Origin: Planctomycetaceae bacterium
GTDB taxonomy: Bacteria > Planctomycetota > Planctomycetia > Planctomycetales > Planctomycetaceae
Length of the DNA stretch: 10,117 nucleotides
NCBI GenBank assembly: GCA_003503535.1
Contig: DOCI01000108.1
Location: forward strand, 22,886-33,002
Direction of reading: 5' to 3'
In this document: positions 1 through 6,830 of the stretch, one piece after another
Layout of the letters: each line of letters opens with the position of its first letter
Position numbering within the stretch: position 1 is the first letter of the stretch
The notes under the pieces: model-generated
Told to the model about the DNA's origin: nothing
Seen by the model: the letters and a program-made list of their open reading frames with translations, nothing else
Databases searched by the model: none
Program-made: the position numbers and the translations under genes

Positions 1-34
1 CACGCCCATCACTTCGTTCTGGGGCGTGCCACCC
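1..34. repeat. Palindromic intergenic repeat cut by the window edge
   Basis: Arms cacgccc (1-7) and gggcgtg (22-28) are perfect inverted repeats around a 14-base loop, and the right arm continues as ccaccc to position 34. If the palindrome continued symmetrically, an outer left arm gggtgg would lie just before position 1. The shape matches GGGTGGCACG...CGTGCCACCC elements that I recall as common between planctomycete genes; that family link is from memory. It lies downstream of the permease gene and has no T-run on either side that would make it a clear terminator. Confidence 0.5.
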
Positions 35-69
35 ATTATGAAGTTATATTTTCTGCTACTCTCAAAATA

Positions 70-88
70 GACAGGCTGGAAGCCTGTC
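70..88. repeat. Short palindromic repeat gacaggct-gga-agcctgtc
   Basis: A perfect 8-bp inverted repeat (70-77 and 81-88) surrounds a 3-base loop gga, followed by ctacc. It sits 21 bases beyond the stop codon of the permease gene, so it would form a hairpin near the end of that transcript. No U-tract follows in the direction of permease transcription, so a terminator role is not shown. The same word is one I remember as a multi-copy element in planctomycete genomes. Confidence 0.55.
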
Positions 89-109
89 CTACCTGGTTGG
101 ATTGCTAAC

Positions 110-1099
110 TTATTCTTTCGTCGACTGCATTCTGGCGGCCTGTAGTCTTTTTCTCGCGGCGTAGCGTTTGATCAATTCGTCGGCGATCACTCCTCCAAGA
201 ATCACCATGCCAATGATTGCGAAGTCGAGTTGCGAGGGAATGTCGGCCATGATAATTGCATTGTACAGCACGCGTAACAAGGCGGCTCCAATTGCAACGC
301 CGATGATACTTCCTTCTCCGCCACGCAGGCTACATCCCCCAAGCACAGCCGCGGCAATGGCGTAGAGTTCGTAAAAGTTTCCATGGGCACTTGGCTGAAC
401 GGTATTCTGATCGAGAGCAAACAGCACTCCACCCAAACCAGCCAGTCCTGCACAAAACACATAGGCGAGAATGGTCAGTCGGTCGGTGGCGATTCCGCTG
501 AATCGAGCGGCTTGTTCATTGCGACCAAGAGCCATCAGGTGACGTCCCCAGATGGTTCGGTTCAGAAAGATCCAGGAGAGGATTGCCAGAATCAGAAAGA
601 TGATCGCAGGAACTGGAATGGCGACCGGCAAGCCAATCTCCAGTTTCGATTTCACAAACCACATCAGGTCCGGATAATCCGATCCAAATCGCAGGTTGCT
701 GTCTTCCGTAACCCAGCGGGCAAGCCCTCGATAGAGGAGCAGTCCGCAGAGAGTCACAATGAAAGGCTGGATTTTTAATTTCGTGATTAACAGTCCGTGC
801 GCCAAGCCAATAATAAGAGAGAGACTTCCGACAAATGCGATTGTCCCCGGCACAGACCAATGTTTTTCGACCAGTAGAAGGGGCATTAGAGAACCGGTCA
901 GTCCAATAAACGAGCCAATCGAAAGGTCAATTCCGCCCGTCATAATCACGAACGCGGCTCCCAGGCTGATGATGCCGAACAGAGCCGTCCGATGCAGGAG
1001 TTGTTCAATGTTGTTGGCCAGCAGAAACTTGGGATTGTTAATAGCCGTGATCACGCAGACAAAAATCAATAATCCCAAGATTCCCAGAATTTTCTTCAT
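110..1099 (-). CDS. Sugar ABC transporter permease, RbsC type
   Basis: Inner-membrane permease of the ribose/xylose/galactose (BPD_transp_2) family, 329 residues against about 320 for RbsC. It should form the channel of a carbohydrate importer together with an RbsA-like ATPase and a periplasmic binding protein, neither of which is in this window. Family signatures are visible in order: TGGIDLSIGS (54-63), PFIVT (112-116), the ATPase-contacting cytoplasmic loop GRHLMALGRNEQAARFSGI (185-203), and LGGCSLRGGEG (253-263). About eight to ten hydrophobic segments cover most of the chain. The start is taken at the ATG at 1099 (MKKILG), which goes straight into a membrane helix and has a weak GGA upstream. 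The frame stays open to 1204, but those 35 residues are Cys-rich and not permease-like. The substrate cannot be assigned; partner genes could lie beyond position 1. Confidence 0.9.
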   Translation of the reverse strand: MKKILGILGLLIFVCVITAINNPKFLLANNIEQLLHRTALFGIISLGAAFVIMTGGIDLSIGSFIGLTGSLMPLLLVEKHWSVPGTIAFVGSLSLIIGLAHGLLITKLKIQPFIVTLCGLLLYRGLARWVTEDSNLRFGSDYPDLMWFVKSKLEIGLPVAIPVPAIIFLILAILSWIFLNRTIWGRHLMALGRNEQAARFSGIATDRLTILAYVFCAGLAGLGGVLFALDQNTVQPSAHGNFYELYAIAAAVLGGCSLRGGEGSIIGVAIGAALLRVLYNAIIMADIPSQLDFAIIGMVILGGVIADELIKRYAARKRLQAARMQSTKE

Positions 1100-1347
1100 G
1101 TCTGTTGTTCCATAAACTTCGTAATCGAGAGTGCATCGCAAGAGGTGGCAGCATTGTAACGAACGCTGGAATGATAAACGTAGAATGACGTTCACATAGT
1201 TCATTCAAATGTTACGCTAATGAGAAAATCGACGTGCGTCAAAGCTATTCAGAGATTGACATTCTGGTTGAGATCCTGAATTCGTAGGAATGATCCACCA
1301 GAAAATATGAGATCATTGCTCTCATTAATTTCCATTCACGGTTTGAT
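1100..1347. other. Non-coding gap between hydrolase and permease genes
   Basis: 248 bases separate the hydrolase stop from the chosen permease start, both on the minus strand, so the permease probably has its own promoter. On the minus strand there is a TTGACG followed after 17 bases by a poor -10, and further on a TACAAT with no good -35. Neither is convincing. A small inverted repeat aacgt...acgtt (1177-1181 and 1188-1192) is a possible but unsupported operator. No gene is seen here apart from the upstream extension of the permease frame. Confidence 0.4.
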
Positions 1348-2094
1348 TTACAGAGGATAACTCTGCAAATCTTTCGCAAACTCGATTTCCGGAAAGATGG
1401 TTTTCACTTCCGACAGATCCCAGGGCTCCTCGGAATTCTCTCTGGGATCGATATGCGTGAGCAGAAGTTTTTTGACGTCTGTTCTGCTGGCCAGTTCGGC
1501 GACCTGTGTCAGATAACTGTGTCCGGTTTTCTCAGCCCATTCGGAGGTTTCGTCGCTGAAGTAACATTCGTGAATGAGCAAATCAGCATCGCGGATGAAA
1601 TCTTCATACGATCCATCGACATAGGTATCGGTCACATATGCAAATTTCTGACCATGCTTCTCGACGACATAAGCGGTCGATCCTCCCGGATGACTCTGCA
1701 GTGGTTGCCAGCGGACCAGACAAGAATCAATTTGAACTTCCGGCTGCTCAAACGATTCCAGCTCGATCAGTTCAAAAGCCGGCATGTGCGAAAATGTCGG
1801 CTCGGCAAACAGATGTTTTTTGACTGCTTCCAACGTATGACGATTACCATACAGTTTGATGGATTGAATCTGCTTCAGCAGCATCGGTACATACAGATAG
1901 GTCAAACCGATAATGTGATCCCAGTGCGGATGCGTCAGGAACAGATGCAGATCTTTGTGCTGGAGCCGTTCGGTCACACGGAATGTTGCCGTCCCGGCAT
2001 CAAACAGAATCCCAGCCTCGGGCAGTAAGAACAAAGCAGTGTGCCGGACTTCGTTGGGATGATAACCGCCTGTTCCTAAGGCATGAATTCGCAT
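1348..2094 (-). CDS. MBL-fold metallo-hydrolase, RNase Z-like
   Basis: Metal-dependent hydrolase of the metallo-beta-lactamase superfamily, 248 residues from the chosen start. Visible metal-site motifs are HPHWDH (residues 55-60), His135 in SHPGGS, Asp156 in VTDT and His214 in LTHIDPR, a complete two-metal set. The stretch LLIHECYFSDE followed by GHS and LTHIDPR resembles the C-terminal part of RNase Z, but there is no room for the usual tRNA-binding exosite arm. The substrate could therefore be a nucleic acid, a cyclic nucleotide or a small ester. The ATG at 2094 is preferred because AGAGGA lies 10 bases upstream and MRIHALGTGG is the first beta strand. The ATG at 2124 would add ten residues and has no Shine-Dalgarno sequence. 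No signal peptide is seen, so it should be cytoplasmic. Confidence 0.85.
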   Translation of the reverse strand: MRIHALGTGGYHPNEVRHTALFLLPEAGILFDAGTATFRVTERLQHKDLHLFLTHPHWDHIIGLTYLYVPMLLKQIQSIKLYGNRHTLEAVKKHLFAEPTFSHMPAFELIELESFEQPEVQIDSCLVRWQPLQSHPGGSTAYVVEKHGQKFAYVTDTYVDGSYEDFIRDADLLIHECYFSDETSEWAEKTGHSYLTQVAELASRTDVKKLLLTHIDPRENSEEPWDLSEVKTIFPEIEFAKDLQSYPL

Positions 2095-2147
2095 TGGTCG
2101 AATTTCCTCTGTATCGAAACTCATGGATCTTGTTCACTAGACAACGT

Positions 2148-2153
2148 ATTATA
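2148..2153 (-). promoter_or_regulatory. Possible -10 box for the MBL hydrolase
   Basis: On the minus strand this is a perfect TATAAT, placed so that transcription would begin near 2141. That gives a leader of about 47 bases to the ATG at 2094. No good -35 is found 16-18 bases upstream and there is no extended TG, so this is only a candidate. Confidence 0.3.
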
Positions 2154-2279
2154 TGTAATGGCAATCAAATCGCTCCACTTGAAACTGCCCCTGACTTTAA
2201 GAATGCAGCATACAGTCTTATTAAATAGACGATAATGTGTATGTACAGAAGAACTCACTGAATCATTCAAGATATTTAC

Positions 2280-2287
2280 GAGGAGAG
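2280..2287 (+). promoter_or_regulatory. Strong ribosome binding site for the EF-G domain IV-like gene
   Basis: gaggagag ends seven bases before the ATG at 2295. It fixes that start over the later in-frame ATG at residue 14 and argues that this small AT-rich gene is really translated. Confidence 0.7.
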
Positions 2288-2294
2288 TTGAAGT

Positions 2295-2651
2295 ATGCCA
2301 TACGAAACAATCCGGGATGAAGGTGAGTCGGAAATGAAGTTTAAGGATCGTGTTAATGGTTATGCACATCTCAAAATTATTCTCAAACCCATCAAAGAAT
2401 TACTCTTACGCATAGTCGTTGAAGTTAATAGTGAAGATTGTCCAGAAGAATTTCTGTTAGCCGCTGCTGAAGGAATGCGGGAGACAGGTGCAACTGGTGT
2501 AGTCAAGGGATATCCTGTGCTTGGGATTGAAATTGTCATTTCCAAAGCGAGATACCATGAACGTGATTCCACAGTCACATCATTCCATTATGGTGGAAAA
2601 CATATTTTCAGACATTTCCTCTTGGAAAATAAAATTGTTGTGATTGATTAA
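2295..2651 (+). CDS. Stand-alone EF-G domain IV-like protein
   Basis: A 118-residue protein that aligns by eye to domain IV of elongation factor G over nearly its whole length. PEEFLLAAAEGMRE (50-63) corresponds to the EF-G helix IPKEYIPAVEKGIREA. VVKGYPVLGIEIVI (69-82) corresponds to VLAGYPVVDVKVTL, and RYHERDS (86-92) to the ribosomal tip loop SYHDVDSS, including the His. GYAHLKI (22-28) fits the strand after the first tip loop, but the EF-G loop SGGRGQ is almost absent. There is no GTPase domain, domain II, III or V, and no signal peptide. In EF-G this domain enters the decoding A site; whether the free domain binds ribosomes is inference. The gene looks more AT-rich than its neighbours, has a strong Shine-Dalgarno, and is divergent from the hydrolase. 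It could be a relic or an acquired gene, but the frame is intact and self-contained. Confidence 0.75.
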   Translation: MPYETIRDEGESEMKFKDRVNGYAHLKIILKPIKELLLRIVVEVNSEDCPEEFLLAAAEGMRETGATGVVKGYPVLGIEIVISKARYHERDSTVTSFHYGGKHIFRHFLLENKIVVID

Positions 2652-2749
2652 AATACGCTTGAATAATTGTTCTTTACGAAATGCTTTCCTTGGGCCATCT
2701 TTTATGCTTTGTCAGTACTGTTATTGCAGGGTGAGTCTACATAGCAAAG
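2652..2749. other. Convergent intergenic gap
   Basis: 98 AT-rich bases lie between the ends of two convergent genes (EF-G domain IV-like and photolyase). No stem with a T-run that I would call a terminator was found. Confidence 0.3.
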
Positions 2750-4300
2750 TTAATTAAACCAGTCTTTTTTAATGGACTCCGCTTGATCCCGCACCGCTTC
2801 CATCTCATCCGATTTCTTCCGGAGTTTTTCCAGATTCTTCACCTGAAAATTCATCCGCGGATTGTCTTTGAGTTTGTCGTAATTTCGGTCGAGGAAGTCC
2901 CAGTAAAGAGTTGTGATGGGACAGGCGTTATCTCCAGTTTTCTCTTTGTAATTGTAGCGGCAGTTTTTGCAGAAGTTGCTCATCTTGTTGATGTAATTGC
3001 CCGATGAGCAATACGGTTTGGAGCCGACGATGCCGCCGTCGCCGTATTGACTCATGCCGAGAGTGTTCGGAAGTGAGACCCAGTCGATGGCATCGAGATA
3101 CATCGCCATGTGCCATTCGTGGAATTTGTAGGGATCGACTCCGGCCAGCATGCTCAGGTTTCCGAGAACCATCAGGCGGTGGATATGATGGGAATAGCCA
3201 TGATCGATCACCGACTTCATCGACTGTCGGACGCATTCCATATCGCTCTGACCATCCCAGAAGAACTGTGGAACGTCATACGTAGTTTCAAAGTGATTGA
3301 GCGATTCATACTTCGGCATCTTCGACCAGTAAACGCAACGAATGAATTCCCTCCAGCCGAGGATTTGACGAATAAAGCCTTCCACTGAATTCAAAGGTGC
3401 TTCGTTGTTCTCCCAGGCTTTGAGGGCACGGTCGACACAGTCGCGGGGGTTGAGCAATTTCAGGTTCAGGCATGCCGAAAGCTGTGAGTGATACAGCGTC
3501 GTTTCGTCGGTCCACATGGCATCTTCGTACTTGCCGAAATTGGGAAGATGCTCTTTGATGAAGTGGTTCAACTTCTTTAACGCTTCGGATCGTGTGACCG
3601 GAATGTCAAAGTGATCGAGGGAGCCAGGATGGTCTTTGAAGCGAGTGGAGACCATTTCGATCACCTGTTTTGTGATGTCATCCGGCCGAAATCGTCTCGG
3701 CTTCAAACCCGAGTCAGGACCCGATTTCGGAAACGCTTCCCGATTCTCATGGTCGAGATTCCACTCCCCTCCTTCGGGCTCTCCATTATCGTTGACGAGG
3801 ATTTTTTCCCGTTTCCGCAGCATCCGATAAAAGTATTCGAGCCGGAGTTCTTTGCGGTCAGCTGCGAATTCTTCAAACTCTTCGACCGTGCAATAAAAGT
3901 GTCGATCTTCTCGAATCTCAAGAGGAATATCCCATTCTTTGACAGTTCTTTGAAATGCTTTCAGCACCCGGTGATCCCCCGGATGCACCAGGATGAGCTT
4001 CTGAGGCTGGAAATGTTCAATATCCGATTTAAGGATTTCCGTGAACGACGAGCCGGAATCTTTAGAGGGTTGTTGGGGAAGTTGGTGGTAATGAACTGAG
4101 ATTTCTTTCTCACGAAGTTCATCGCGAAAATGTCGCATGGCCGAGAAGAACATCGCAATGCGAAGCTTGTGACACCAGACGTGCGTTGCTTCCTCGGCCA
4201 CTTCGGCCATCCAGATGGAATCCGTTTTGGCATCGAACTGATTGAAAACCGCTGAGTGATGATCGAGTTGATCGCCAAGGATTAGTATCAAATTTCGCAT
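2750..4300 (-). CDS. FeS-type photolyase/cryptochrome, (6-4) photolyase family
   Basis: Flavoprotein of the deoxyribodipyrimidine photolyase-related family (FeS-BCP/CryPro), 516 residues against 507 for Agrobacterium PhrB, whose members repair UV (6-4) photoproducts using FAD, a lumazine antenna and a 4Fe-4S cluster. The N-terminal antenna domain begins [13 protein letters not shown]. The four cluster ligands are Cys356, Cys444, Cys447 and Cys460, each exactly six residues on from PhrB Cys350/438/441/454 as I recall them. Trp348 and Trp396 match the PhrB electron-transfer tryptophans at the same offset, and HHIHRLM (371-377) contains the active-site His pair. Position 397, Tyr391 in PhrB, is His here. 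The ATG at 4300 is preferred because [10 protein letters not shown] is the family N terminus; a GTG at 4342 would add 14 unlikely residues. Cytoplasmic and single-gene; a light-sensing role cannot be excluded. Confidence 0.9.
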   Translation of the reverse strand: MRNLILILGDQLDHHSAVFNQFDAKTDSIWMAEVAEEATHVWCHKLRIAMFFSAMRHFRDELREKEISVHYHQLPQQPSKDSGSSFTEILKSDIEHFQPQKLILVHPGDHRVLKAFQRTVKEWDIPLEIREDRHFYCTVEEFEEFAADRKELRLEYFYRMLRKREKILVNDNGEPEGGEWNLDHENREAFPKSGPDSGLKPRRFRPDDITKQVIEMVSTRFKDHPGSLDHFDIPVTRSEALKKLNHFIKEHLPNFGKYEDAMWTDETTLYHSQLSACLNLKLLNPRDCVDRALKAWENNEAPLNSVEGFIRQILGWREFIRCVYWSKMPKYESLNHFETTYDVPQFFWDGQSDMECVRQSMKSVIDHGYSHHIHRLMVLGNLSMLAGVDPYKFHEWHMAMYLDAIDWVSLPNTLGMSQYGDGGIVGSKPYCSSGNYINKMSNFCKNCRYNYKEKTGDNACPITTLYWDFLDRNYDKLKDNPRMNFQVKNLEKLRKKSDEMEAVRDQAESIKKDWFN

Positions 4301-4494
4301 GGAAGTGACTGCACTAAAATGGAGAGAATCGGGGTCAATCACATGTTAGAGCGAGTATGAAAATTTGCGACCCAAATTATCGTTGATAAGAAAATGAGAA
4401 GTTGAGTTTGCATCGTAATCGATACCTGCGAGAATAAGTGATATTAATTGATACTTGACACCACCACTCTCTGGATTACGAAAGAGCCTCGCCG
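4301..4494. promoter_or_regulatory. Divergent promoter region, photolyase / glutamate dehydrogenase
   Basis: 194 bases separate the two divergent starts. Towards the dehydrogenase there is a perfect TTGACA at 4455-4460. The sequence 17 bases on is only a weak -10 (around attacg, 4475-4480), which would give a very short leader. The dehydrogenase itself has only a weak purine run (aaagag, 4481-4486) as ribosome binding site. No promoter is evident for the photolyase. Confidence 0.3.
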
Positions 4495-5799
4495 ATGTCC
4501 AATCAGGATCACGAAATTATTTTTCAGGATGCGCTTGGCCGGTTGGATGTAGCCGGGAAGTATGCGGAGATTGATCAGGAAACCATTCAACGGATGCAGC
4601 ATCCGATTCAAATTATTCAGGTCGCAATTCCCGTGCGAATGGATGATGGATCGCTGAAAATCTTTCCGGGGTACCGTGTTCGACACGATGCGACACGAGG
4701 GCCGACGAAGGGCGGGATTCGTTTTCATCCGGAAGTGAATCTGGAGGAAGTGAAGGCTCTCTCGTTGTGGATGACCTGCAAATGTGCGGTGATGGATATT
4801 CCCTACGGCGGTGCCAAAGGGGGGGTGATTGTGAATCCGAAAGAACTCTCCCCTTTGGAACTGGAACGACTTTCGCGAGGCTTTATCGAACGAATTGCCG
4901 ATTTCATTGGACCCGATACCGACATTCCTGCTCCCGATGTTTACACGAATGAACGTATCATGGGCTGGATGATGAATGAGTATTCGACGATCGTCCGCAA
5001 GCATTCGCCCGATGTCATCACAGGCAAACCGATTGCACTGGGCGGTTCGCTGGGACGTTCCGCCGCAACCGGACGTGGGGCTTATCATTGTGTGAAACAG
5101 TTGGAAAAGAAGCGGGGCTGGAATCCGAAAGAGATTACAGTGGCCGTCCAGGGGTTTGGGAATGCCGGTCAAAGTGTCGCGGAATTGCTACATGCAGATG
5201 GGTATCGCATTGTAGCCGTCAGCGATTCCAAGGGGGGCATCTATCGAGAGGAAGGTTTCGATGTGCCCAGCCTGATGCATGCTAAGAATGAAAGCCGAGA
5301 ATTAAAAGCAGTCTATTGCGAAGGCTCGGTTTGTGAGGCGGTCGATGCGAAAACGATCTCCAATGAAGAACTGCTCGAACTGGATGTCGATATTCTCATT
5401 CCGGCTGCCTTGCAGGATGCGATCACCGAAGACAATGCCGAGAAAATATCTGCTCGTGTCATAGTCGAAGTGGCCAATGGTCCTGTTACCATTGAAGCCG
5501 ATGCGATTCTCGATCGGAAAGAAGATTTGATCATCGTGCCGGACATTCTCGCGAATGCGGGGGGCGTGACGGTCAGTTACTTCGAATGGGTTCAGAATCG
5601 GGCGGGTGATTACTGGACAGAGGAAAAAGTGAATCATCGCCTGGAGGAAAATATGTGCAAACAGTTTGAACATGTCTATGAACTGATGGAGGAACATCGT
5701 GTTTCGATGCGAACGGCTGCTTATGTTCTCGCACTCAATCGGATTGGAGCAGCAGTGATGGCAACGGGCACATCCGCTTATTTTTCTGGCAAGGGTTAA
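4495..5799 (+). CDS. gdhA: Glutamate dehydrogenase (Glu/Leu/Phe/Val family)
   Basis: Cytoplasmic hexameric-type enzyme interconverting glutamate with 2-oxoglutarate and ammonia, 434 residues, normal for the small GDH class. Key residues in the N-terminal substrate domain are Lys72 (GPTKGG), Lys96, the catalytic Lys108 (PYGGAKGG) and Asp148 (PAPD), all at a constant offset of 17 from Clostridium symbiosum Lys89/113/125/Asp165. The dinucleotide fold starts at QGFGNAG (219-225), and Asp244 follows in AVSDSKGG, which favours NAD over NADP. Ser361 in TVSYFEW matches the serine that holds the glutamate side-chain carboxylate, so glutamate is more likely than leucine or phenylalanine. The gene stands apart from its neighbours, with 137 bases before the next gene. 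The name gdhA rests on family and residues; coenzyme and direction are inferred. Confidence 0.94.
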   Translation: MSNQDHEIIFQDALGRLDVAGKYAEIDQETIQRMQHPIQIIQVAIPVRMDDGSLKIFPGYRVRHDATRGPTKGGIRFHPEVNLEEVKALSLWMTCKCAVMDIPYGGAKGGVIVNPKELSPLELERLSRGFIERIADFIGPDTDIPAPDVYTNERIMGWMMNEYSTIVRKHSPDVITGKPIALGGSLGRSAATGRGAYHCVKQLEKKRGWNPKEITVAVQGFGNAGQSVAELLHADGYRIVAVSDSKGGIYREEGFDVPSLMHAKNESRELKAVYCEGSVCEAVDAKTISNEELLELDVDILIPAALQDAITEDNAEKISARVIVEVANGPVTIEADAILDRKEDLIIVPDILANAGGVTVSYFEWVQNRAGDYWTEEKVNHRLEENMCKQFEHVYELMEEHRVSMRTAAYVLALNRIGAAVMATGTSAYFSGKG

Positions 5800-5840
5800 C
5801 AAACAAATGTTGAATCGTCTCCTCATAGAGTCGCAAAAAT

Positions 5841-5889
5841 CGCAAGCGAGTTTGTTTTGTATTGAACAATTCCAACACACCTGCTTGCG
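5841..5889. repeat. Stem-loop between glutamate dehydrogenase and nitroreductase genes
   Basis: cgcaagc (5841-5847) pairs with gcttgcg (5883-5889), and two further pairs form past a one-base bulge. The right arm lies in gcttgcgcttcgtgctcgta, a word I associate with planctomycete intergenic repeats. The 35-base loop is too long for a standard terminator. No ORF worth calling lies in 5800-5936. Confidence 0.35.
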
Positions 5890-5936
5890 CTTCGTGCTCG
5901 TAAAGCCATGAATTAATTCATTTCAAGGAAAAACAA

Positions 5937-6533
5937 ATGACACAGTTACCCAACCCACTGGATCATCGTCAGTCAGATCATCCGATTAACGAATTGTTTT
6001 TGATGCGCTGGTCGCCGCGGGCGATGTCGGGGGAGGCGATACCAGAGGCTCAATTGATGTCTCTGCTCGAAGCGGCTCGCTGGGCGCCGAGTACATACAA
6101 CGAGCAGGAATGGCGATTTCTGTATGCGACTCGCGATAGTGAGCACTGGCAGACATTCTTCAATTTATTGATGGAAGCTAATCAAGCCTGGTGCGATAAG
6201 GCTGCCGTGCTGATGGTGGTGATCTCGCACAAAGTCTTTTCCCGAAATGGGAATCCGAATCCAGTCCATACCTTTGATGCCGGGGCTGCTTTTGAGAATC
6301 TGGCTTTGCAGGGAGCAACCATGGGACTGGTCGTGCATGGCATGGCCGGGTTCAATCAGTCCAATGCCAGAAGGGAGTTGAAGATCCCGGACGACTATGC
6401 CGTCGAAGCAATGATTGCAATTGGCCAGCCGGGAGAACTGGAAGTGCTTTCGGACGAATTACGGGAACGGGAAGAACCGACGGGAAGAAAGCCAGTGAAT
6501 GAAATCAGCTGTGAAGGGCCGTTCTCGTTTTGA
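5937..6533 (+). CDS. Nitroreductase-family flavoprotein
   Basis: FMN-dependent oxidoreductase of the nitroreductase superfamily, 198 residues, the usual single-domain length. The FMN phosphate-binding N-terminal motif is RWSPRAM (24-30). It is followed by LLEAARWAPSTYNEQEWRF (43-61), where the Ser/Asn pair and Gln contact flavin, and by the C-terminal flavin motif AMIAIGQPG (158-166). The helix with FDAGAAFENLALQGATMGL (113-131) is the usual dimer and flavin-contact region. Members reduce nitroaromatics, quinones or flavins with NAD(P)H; the physiological substrate cannot be read from sequence. AAGGA lies seven bases before the ATG. No signal peptide, so cytoplasmic. Codirectional with glutamate dehydrogenase, but the gap contains a stem-loop, so an operon is uncertain. 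Confidence 0.9.
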   Translation: MTQLPNPLDHRQSDHPINELFLMRWSPRAMSGEAIPEAQLMSLLEAARWAPSTYNEQEWRFLYATRDSEHWQTFFNLLMEANQAWCDKAAVLMVVISHKVFSRNGNPNPVHTFDAGAAFENLALQGATMGLVVHGMAGFNQSNARRELKIPDDYAVEAMIAIGQPGELEVLSDELREREEPTGRKPVNEISCEGPFSF

Positions 6534-6602
6534 TCGAGGTCGGTGGGGTAGAGAAACGTAACCCAACAACACAGACGACTGACTCAGAATGGAATTCTTT
6601 GC

Positions 6603-6709
6603 GAACGTCATTAAACCCGGGTGGCGGGGGCGCTCTCGAAGAGAAGCCCCCGAATCGTAAAACTTACGGGGGATTCCGCTAAAGCGGAACGCCCCCGCCA
6701 CCCACGTTC
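6603..6709. repeat. Cloverleaf-like palindromic element
   Basis: An outer perfect 14-bp inverted repeat (6619-6632 with 6690-6703; ends GGGTGG and CCACCC) encloses three smaller hairpins: tctc/gaga (6634-6637, 6641-6644), cccccg/cggggg with an inner cgtaa/ttacg (6647-6672), and ttccgct/agcggaa (6674-6680, 6683-6689). An extra gaacgt/acgttc pair (6603-6608, 6704-6709) flanks it past a bulge. There is no coding frame, no T-run and no evident target duplication. It resembles a REP-like or MITE-like element. It lies in the 297-base gap between the nitroreductase and the cytochrome, which otherwise shows nothing but the ribosome binding site of the latter. Confidence 0.7.
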
Positions 6710-6830
6710 TAAGAAATTGAAACTCTCACCACTGGCCACTCAAAGAGAGTTGATTTCAAAGTTGAGACATGTGAGAATCAAACGATAACTGAACTCTCCC
6801 CTGCTGACTGAAATTTGAGGAGCTCTCTCC

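Noticed and set aside
1100..1204. N-terminal extension of the permease frame to 1204
   Set aside because: The 35 extra residues are Cys-rich, unlike RbsC family N termini, and precede an ATG that leads directly into the first membrane helix.
1453..2028. A 191-codon plus-strand frame inside the MBL hydrolase gene
   Set aside because: It is a shadow of a gene with a complete metal-binding motif set on the other strand; no motif of its own.
3611..4099. A 162-codon plus-strand frame inside the photolyase gene
   Set aside because: Antisense to the well-supported photolyase; no start context or motif.
4301..4342. GTG start adding 14 residues to the photolyase
   Set aside because: The family N terminus is the [10 protein letters not shown] strand beginning at the ATG at 4300; the extension is not conserved-looking and has no Shine-Dalgarno.
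4444..5172. A 242-codon minus-strand open frame opposite the start of the glutamate dehydrogenase gene
   Set aside because: It is antisense to a gene with all catalytic residues in place, has no recognisable motif or ribosome binding site, and its composition is that of a reversed codon pattern.
5302..5880. A 192-codon minus-strand frame over the end of the glutamate dehydrogenase gene
   Set aside because: Antisense shadow; Cys/Ile/Phe-rich with no domain and no ribosome binding site.
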